A stretch of 8,712 nucleotides of DNA from Burkholderiales bacterium (lineage in GTDB: Bacteria; Pseudomonadota; Gammaproteobacteria; Burkholderiales; SG8-39): positions 1 to 8,712 of the forward strand of contig JAENXP010000065.1 of NCBI GenBank assembly GCA_016649475.1, read 5' to 3'. This document shows positions 5,928 to 8,712 of this stretch, piece by piece. Position 1 is the stretch's first letter; each line of letters opens with the position of its first letter. The notes under the pieces were generated by a model, which searched no databases, had not been told where the DNA came from, and was given only the letters and a program-made list of their open reading frames with translations. Position numbers and translations under genes: made by a program.

Positions 5928-8405
5928 TCAACGCGGTACGGGCTTGGCCTGCCACACCTGCTCGGCGTATTGCCCGATGGTGCGATCGCTGGAGAATTTG
6001 CCCATGGTCGCGACGTTGAGAATCGCTTTGCGCAGCCATTGCTGTTGATCGCGGTAGGCCGCGTCGACCTCGGCCTGGCAGGCGACGTAGGAGGCGTAGT
6101 CGGCCAGCAGCAGATAGTGGTCGCCGTTCGCCAGCAGATTGTCCACGATGGGCTTGAACCGCCCGGGCTCCTCCGGCGAAAAATAGCCGGAGCCTATCAT
6201 GTCGATCGCCTGGCGCAATTCGGCGTTTGCCTGATAGTAATCCGCCGGCCGGTAGCCGCTCGCGCGCAGTTCGGCGACCTCGGCGGCGGTAAGGCCGAAT
6301 ATGAAAATATTGTCCTCCCCGACCTCGTTGCGGATTTCGACATTGGCGCCGTCCAGGGTGCCTATGGTGAGCGCCCCGTTCAATGCCAGTTTCATGTTGC
6401 CGGTACCCGAGGCCTCGGTACCCGCCGTGGATATCTGCTCCGACAGATCGGCTACCGGAATGATGTTTTCGGCCACGGAAACGCCGTAATTGGGCACGAA
6501 CACCACTTTCAGCCTTCCGTGCACACGCACGTCGTTGTTGACGATGTCGGCCACGTCGTTGATCAGCTTGATGATCAGCTTGGCCATCACGTAGCCCGGC
6601 GCCGCCTTGCCGCCGAAGATCACGGTGCGCGGCACCGACTCGCTCTGCGGGAAATCGCACAGGCGCTTGTACAAGGTCACGACGTGCAGCACGTTGAGCA
6701 GCTGGCGCTTGTATTCGTGGATGCGCTTGATCTGCACGTCGAACAGCGAATCGACCTGGATCTCCAGGCCCAGGGAAGAGGCGATTTCCGCGGCGAACCT
6801 TTGCTTGTTGGCGCGCTTTACCGCGGCGAATTCCTGGCGGAACTTCGCGTCGTCGGCCAGGGGAATCAGTCGCCGCAACTGGTCCAGATCCTTGATCCAG
6901 CCATCGCCGATGCGGGAGCTGATCAATGCCGCGAGCAGCGGGTTCGCCAGGTTCAGCCAGCGCCGCGGCGTGATGCCGTTGGTGAGGTTGATGATCTTGC
7001 CCGGGAAACAGCGGTCGAAATCGGAAAATATGGTCTGCTTCATGAGTTCGGTGTGCAGCTGCGCCACACCGTTTACCTTGTGGCTGCCGATAACCGCAAG
7101 GTGCGCCATGCGCACGCGCTTGCCCCCTTCTTCGCCGATGATCGACATGCGTTGGCGCATATTGTTGTCGCCGGGAAAACTGTGCATCACCCCCTTGAGG
7201 AAGCGGTGGTTGATTTCGTAAATGATCTGCAGGTGGCGCGGCAGGATCTGCTCGAACATCGCGACCGGCCAGGTTTCCAGCGCCTCCGACATCAGCGTAT
7301 GGTTGGTGTAGGAGAAGGTGCGGGTGGTGATGTCCCAGGCATTGTCCCAGTCCAGATGGTTCAGGTCCACCAGGACGCGCATCAGTTCCGGGATGGCGAT
7401 CGCCGGGTGGGTATCGTTCAGCTGAATCGCAACCTTGTCCGGAAGCTCATCGAAGCTCTGGTGGTATTTGCTGTAGCGGTAGAGGATGTCCTGCAGCGAG
7501 GCGCAGACGAAAAAATACTGCTGCTTCAGTCGCAGCTCGCGGCCCATGCTGGTGGAGTCGTTCGGGTAGAGCACCTTGGACAGGTTTTCCGACTCGTTCT
7601 TGTCCTCCACCGCCTTGATGTAATTGCCCTCGTTGAAATATTTCAGCTCGAAATCGCGCGATGCCTTGGCCGCCCACAAGCGCATATTGTTGACCGTGGA
7701 GGTGGCAAACCCGGGTATCGGGCTGTCATAGGCCATGGCCATGACGTCTTCGGTGTCCACCCAGTGGTTGCGCTGGGCACCGTGCTCATCTGCGAACTGC
7801 ACCACGCGGCCGCCGAACTTGACCTGGTAGATCACTTCCGGCCGCGCAAATTCCCAGGGATTGCCGTAGCGCAGCCAGTTGTCGGGGTGTTCCACCTGGC
7901 GGCCCCCTTCGATGCGCTGCGAGAACATGCCGTACTCATAGCGTATGCCGTAGCCGTAGCCGGGCAGGTTCAGCGTCGCCATCGAATCCAGAAAGCAGGC
8001 GGCAAGCCGCCCCAGACCGCCGTTGCCCAGAGCCGCATCGGGCTCCATTTCGCGCACCTGGCGCAGATCGACGCCGTTTTGCTGCAAGGCCTCGCTGCAC
8101 GCTTTCTCGAACGAGAGATTGATCAGGCTGTTCGTCAGCGTGCGCCCCATCAGGAATTCCATCGACAGGTAATACACCCGCTTGGCGTCGGCGACGTAAT
8201 AGCTGCGCATGGTTTCCATCCAGCGCTCGATCAGGCGGTCGCGCGTCATGAACGCAGTGGCATGAAACCAGTCGCGCGCGGTCGCCATGATGTCGTCTTT
8301 GCCTACCGAAAACACCAGGCGGTTGACAATGGACCTGCTCACCGAAGCCACGTCGACCCCGGCAAGCTGATGGTTGATAAGGGATTTCAGCGGCTGCTTG
8401 TTCAC
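5928..8405 (-). CDS. glgP: Glycogen/starch/alpha-glucan phosphorylase
   Basis: An 825-residue glycosyltransferase family 35 enzyme that releases glucose-1-phosphate from alpha-1,4-glucans with inorganic phosphate and pyridoxal phosphate in the cytoplasm. The whole family length is present (E. coli GlgP and MalP are about 800-815). Visible motifs: YYLSMEFLMGRTL (78-90), the glycine-rich ALGNGGLGRLAACFLDSMA (125-143), YGIRYEYGMF (152-161), QLNDTHPAIAIPEL (328-341), NLTNGITPRRWL (473-484), QIKRIHEYKRQLLN (558-571), and the cofactor site EASGTGNMK, where Lys672 should hold pyridoxal phosphate, followed by NGALTIGTLDGANVEI. The start is GTG (8405-8403) with GGAGG 5 nt upstream. No ATG in the first 39 codons is supported. 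No other glycogen genes (glgA, glgB, glgC, glgX, malQ) are in view. It is divergent from an FAD oxidoreductase and is followed on the same strand by the AtuA pair. I see no frameshift or missing active-site residue. Confidence 0.97.
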   Translation of the reverse strand: MNKQPLKSLINHQLAGVDVASVSRSIVNRLVFSVGKDDIMATARDWFHATAFMTRDRLIERWMETMRSYYVADAKRVYYLSMEFLMGRTLTNSLINLSFEKACSEALQQNGVDLRQVREMEPDAALGNGGLGRLAACFLDSMATLNLPGYGYGIRYEYGMFSQRIEGGRQVEHPDNWLRYGNPWEFARPEVIYQVKFGGRVVQFADEHGAQRNHWVDTEDVMAMAYDSPIPGFATSTVNNMRLWAAKASRDFELKYFNEGNYIKAVEDKNESENLSKVLYPNDSTSMGRELRLKQQYFFVCASLQDILYRYSKYHQSFDELPDKVAIQLNDTHPAIAIPELMRVLVDLNHLDWDNAWDITTRTFSYTNHTLMSEALETWPVAMFEQILPRHLQIIYEINHRFLKGVMHSFPGDNNMRQRMSIIGEEGGKRVRMAHLAVIGSHKVNGVAQLHTELMKQTIFSDFDRCFPGKIINLTNGITPRRWLNLANPLLAALISSRIGDGWIKDLDQLRRLIPLADDAKFRQEFAAVKRANKQRFAAEIASSLGLEIQVDSLFDVQIKRIHEYKRQLLNVLHVVTLYKRLCDFPQSESVPRTVIFGGKAAPGYVMAKLIIKLINDVADIVNNDVRVHGRLKVVFVPNYGVSVAENIIPVADLSEQISTAGTEASGTGNMKLALNGALTIGTLDGANVEIRNEVGEDNIFIFGLTAAEVAELRASGYRPADYYQANAELRQAIDMIGSGYFSPEEPGRFKPIVDNLLANGDHYLLLADYASYVACQAEVDAAYRDQQQWLRKAILNVATMGKFSSDRTIGQYAEQVWQAKPVPR

Positions 8406-8410
8406 GAATG

Positions 8411-8415
8411 CCTCC
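8411..8415 (-). promoter_or_regulatory. Ribosome binding site supporting the GTG start of glgP
   Basis: GGAGG on the minus strand, 5 nt before the GTG at 8405. It fixes the non-ATG start. A perfect TTGACA -35 lies upstream (minus strand 8472-8467), but no good -10 stands 16-18 bp from it, so the glgP promoter is left unassigned. Confidence 0.6.
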
Positions 8416-8492
8416 AGTTGGCAAGGCGATACCAGATTTATTCAGCGTGCGCGAGATCGGATTCGCTGTCAAGCGACGGGCTTGTGTCCTTT

Positions 8493-8504
8493 CCGGCGCG
8501 CCGG
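8493..8504. repeat. Perfect 12-bp palindrome between glgP and the FAD oxidoreductase gene
   Basis: CCGGCGCGCCGG is fully self-complementary and lies near the middle of the 174-bp divergent region, 17 bp upstream of the candidate oxidoreductase -35. It may be an operator or architectural site; high GC makes chance palindromes somewhat more common. Confidence 0.35.
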
Positions 8505-8520
8505 CTCGGCATTTCCGCGA

Positions 8521-8550
8521 TGGACACGCCTGCGCATCCTCTGCTGTAAT
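8521..8550 (+). promoter_or_regulatory. Candidate sigma70 promoter of the FAD oxidoreductase gene
   Basis: TGGACA (8521-8526, five of six to consensus) and TGTAAT (8545-8550, five of six) are 18 bp apart, and a TG one base upstream of the -10 gives an extended -10. Transcription would begin near 8557, about 23 nt before the ATG. This is the best promoter match in the window. Confidence 0.5.
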
Positions 8551-8579
8551 GCGGCCAGGCTTCCTCGCGGGAAAAATTC

Positions 8580-8712
8580 ATGACGGCACCGAGCAGCGAC
8601 AGCGGCACGCCCTACGACTACGACTACGTCATCATCGGCTCGGGCTTCGGCGGCGCAGTCTCAGCCCTGCGTCTGTCGGAGAAAGGCTACAAGGTGCTGG
8701 TGCTGGAAAAGG
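8580..8712 (+). CDS. GMC/cholesterol-oxidase-like FAD oxidoreductase, 5' part
   Basis: Only the first 44 codons are in the window. After a short polar leader with a YDYDY stretch (12-16), the sequence shows a classic FAD-binding Rossmann fold: strand VIIG, the loop GSGFGG (GxGxxG, residues 20-25), helix [12 protein letters not shown] and the second strand KVLVLEK, whose Glu43 would bind the adenosine ribose. The exact [13 protein letters not shown] pattern is typical of cholesterol-oxidase-like members of the GMC oxidoreductase family, but substrate domains lie outside, so other FAD oxidoreductases cannot be excluded. The ATG at 8580 has only a weak GGGA ribosome site but a good promoter shortly upstream. 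It is divergent from glgP. Confidence 0.82.
   Translation, partial: MTAPSSDSGTPYDYDYVIIGSGFGGAVSALRLSEKGYKVLVLEK

Noticed and set aside
5970..8549. 859-codon open frame on the plus strand across all of glgP
   Set aside because: It is the mirror frame of a highly conserved GC-rich gene; its translation has no recognisable domain, and glgP on the other strand is unambiguous.

Overview
The window is compact, GC-rich bacterial chromosome with six complete genes, one small overlapping gene and a truncated gene at each edge. Gene content, strong GGAGG-type ribosome binding sites and high GC suggest a proteobacterium, most likely a betaproteobacterium. That assignment is inference from gene families, not from a marker gene. 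I see no RNA gene, insertion sequence, CRISPR array, phage gene or other clear sign of recent transfer.

Layout. Bases 1-404 (+) are the 3' part of a LysE/RhtB-type exporter. It converges, with an 8-bp gap, on a leftward group: a dihydrodipicolinate-synthase-family lyase (1871-2866), a BON-domain lipoprotein (1388-1840, 30 bp downstream of the lyase) and a DUF1932-type NAD(P)-dependent dehydrogenase (413-1252, after a 135-bp gap, TTG start). A 235-bp divergent region with candidate promoters and inverted repeats separates the lyase from a rightward flavoenzyme (3102-4088) that resembles the PA1024-type NADH:quinone reductases of the nitronate monooxygenase superfamily.

That flavoenzyme converges on a second leftward unit: glgP glycogen/alpha-glucan phosphorylase (5928-8405, GTG start), a DUF1446/AtuA-family protein (4498-5868) and a 119-residue AtuA C-terminal-domain-like protein (4139-4498) whose start codon overlaps the AtuA stop as TGATG. 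Together the last two match the architecture of full-length AtuA, here split into two genes. At the right edge, divergent from glgP, a GMC/cholesterol-oxidase-like FAD oxidoreductase begins at 8580 and runs off the window. The 174 bp between them hold a good sigma70-type promoter for the oxidoreductase and a perfect 12-bp palindrome.

Functionally the window looks like ordinary accessory catabolism (carbonyl/acyl chemistry, flavoenzymes, polyglucan breakdown). I find no strong case for a wholly new system. The points most worth a second look are the split AtuA pair lying directly downstream of glgP with no other terpene genes in view, the lyase with a replaced GTTGE motif, and the inverted repeats in the divergent promoter regions.
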